This document shows, in pieces, positions 32,080-32,134 of a stretch of DNA of 32,134 nt. Numbering within the stretch: position 1 is the stretch's first letter; each line of letters starts with the position of its first letter. This DNA comes from an uncultured Rhodospirillales bacterium (GTDB lineage: Bacteria; Pseudomonadota; Alphaproteobacteria; Reyranellales; Reyranellaceae), in assembly GCA_945957125.1 (NCBI GenBank), contig CAMFJT010000038.1, forward strand, positions 1 through 32,134, given 5' to 3'. The position numbers were made by a program, and so were the translations under genes. The notes below the pieces were generated by a model. It was given only the letters and a program-made list of their open reading frames with translations, was not told the origin of the DNA and did not search any database.

Positions 32080-32134
32080 GAGGGTGTCAGGAACTTTGTG
32101 TAAGAGCGGGTTCGTGGTGATCTCACCTTTGCAG
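32080..32134. mobile_element. Foreign sequence joining the transposase, possibly the end of another insertion sequence
   Basis: From GAGGGTGTCAGGAACTTTGT on, the sequence no longer encodes the transposase. It resembles, from memory, terminal sequences of IS256-family elements (AACTTTGTGTAA). Only 55 bases are visible, so this is tentative. Confidence 0.4.

Overview
The window is about 32 kb of a high-GC chromosome, densely packed with short operons. Gene families, paralogous branched-chain amino acid transport, acyl-CoA metabolism, an ErpA-type protein and Tat-exported binding proteins suggest a free-living alphaproteobacterium (soil or freshwater; a Reyranella- or Bradyrhizobium-like lineage is my guess, from overall feel only). 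There is no rRNA, tRNA, CRISPR array or prophage that I can see.

Layout. 1-1350: end of a dipeptide/oligopeptide ABC transporter operon (two ATPases). 1537-6284: a complete five-gene branched-chain amino acid-type (Liv) ABC operon. 6376-10718 (minus): CHASE2 adenylate cyclase, a D-glutamate cyclase-like protein and an acyl-CoA dehydrogenase, overlapping or closely spaced. 10832-12141 (plus): EamA transporter and ErpA. 12163-13311: a small exported protein and exonuclease III, divergent. 13316-13862: a dead REP-associated tyrosine transposase (RAYT) with REP-like sequence at both ends. 13893-18882 (minus): a five-gene run of P450, PP2C phosphatase, R. etli-type asparaginase, 23S rRNA-type methyltransferase and SDR. 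19040-22136 (plus): two tandem acyl-CoA synthetases. 22535-25536: cupin, GST, a lipoprotein and an SDR. 25540-27672 (minus): a large membrane serine/threonine kinase. 27829-31069 (minus): a sugar-type ABC importer with binding protein and two permeases but no ATPase. 31408-end: a broken IS1634-like transposase, apparently cut by another sequence.

The genes are mostly ordinary metabolism and transport. The least ordinary content lies between genes: at least five unrelated families of long palindromes. One family (core CTTGCCGGAGCG) flanks the dead RAYT and recurs as solo copies in two divergent promoter regions, which fits a decayed REP/RAYT system. Another (core GGGAGCGCGGCTCT) occurs three times at gene ends with near-perfect 18- to 29-bp arms. 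Two further palindromes sit inside ABC transporter operons, where they could uncouple expression of neighbouring genes. No clearly new multi-gene system stands out. The best candidates for follow-up are the RAYT/REP remnant, the modular kinase and the P450-PP2C operon.
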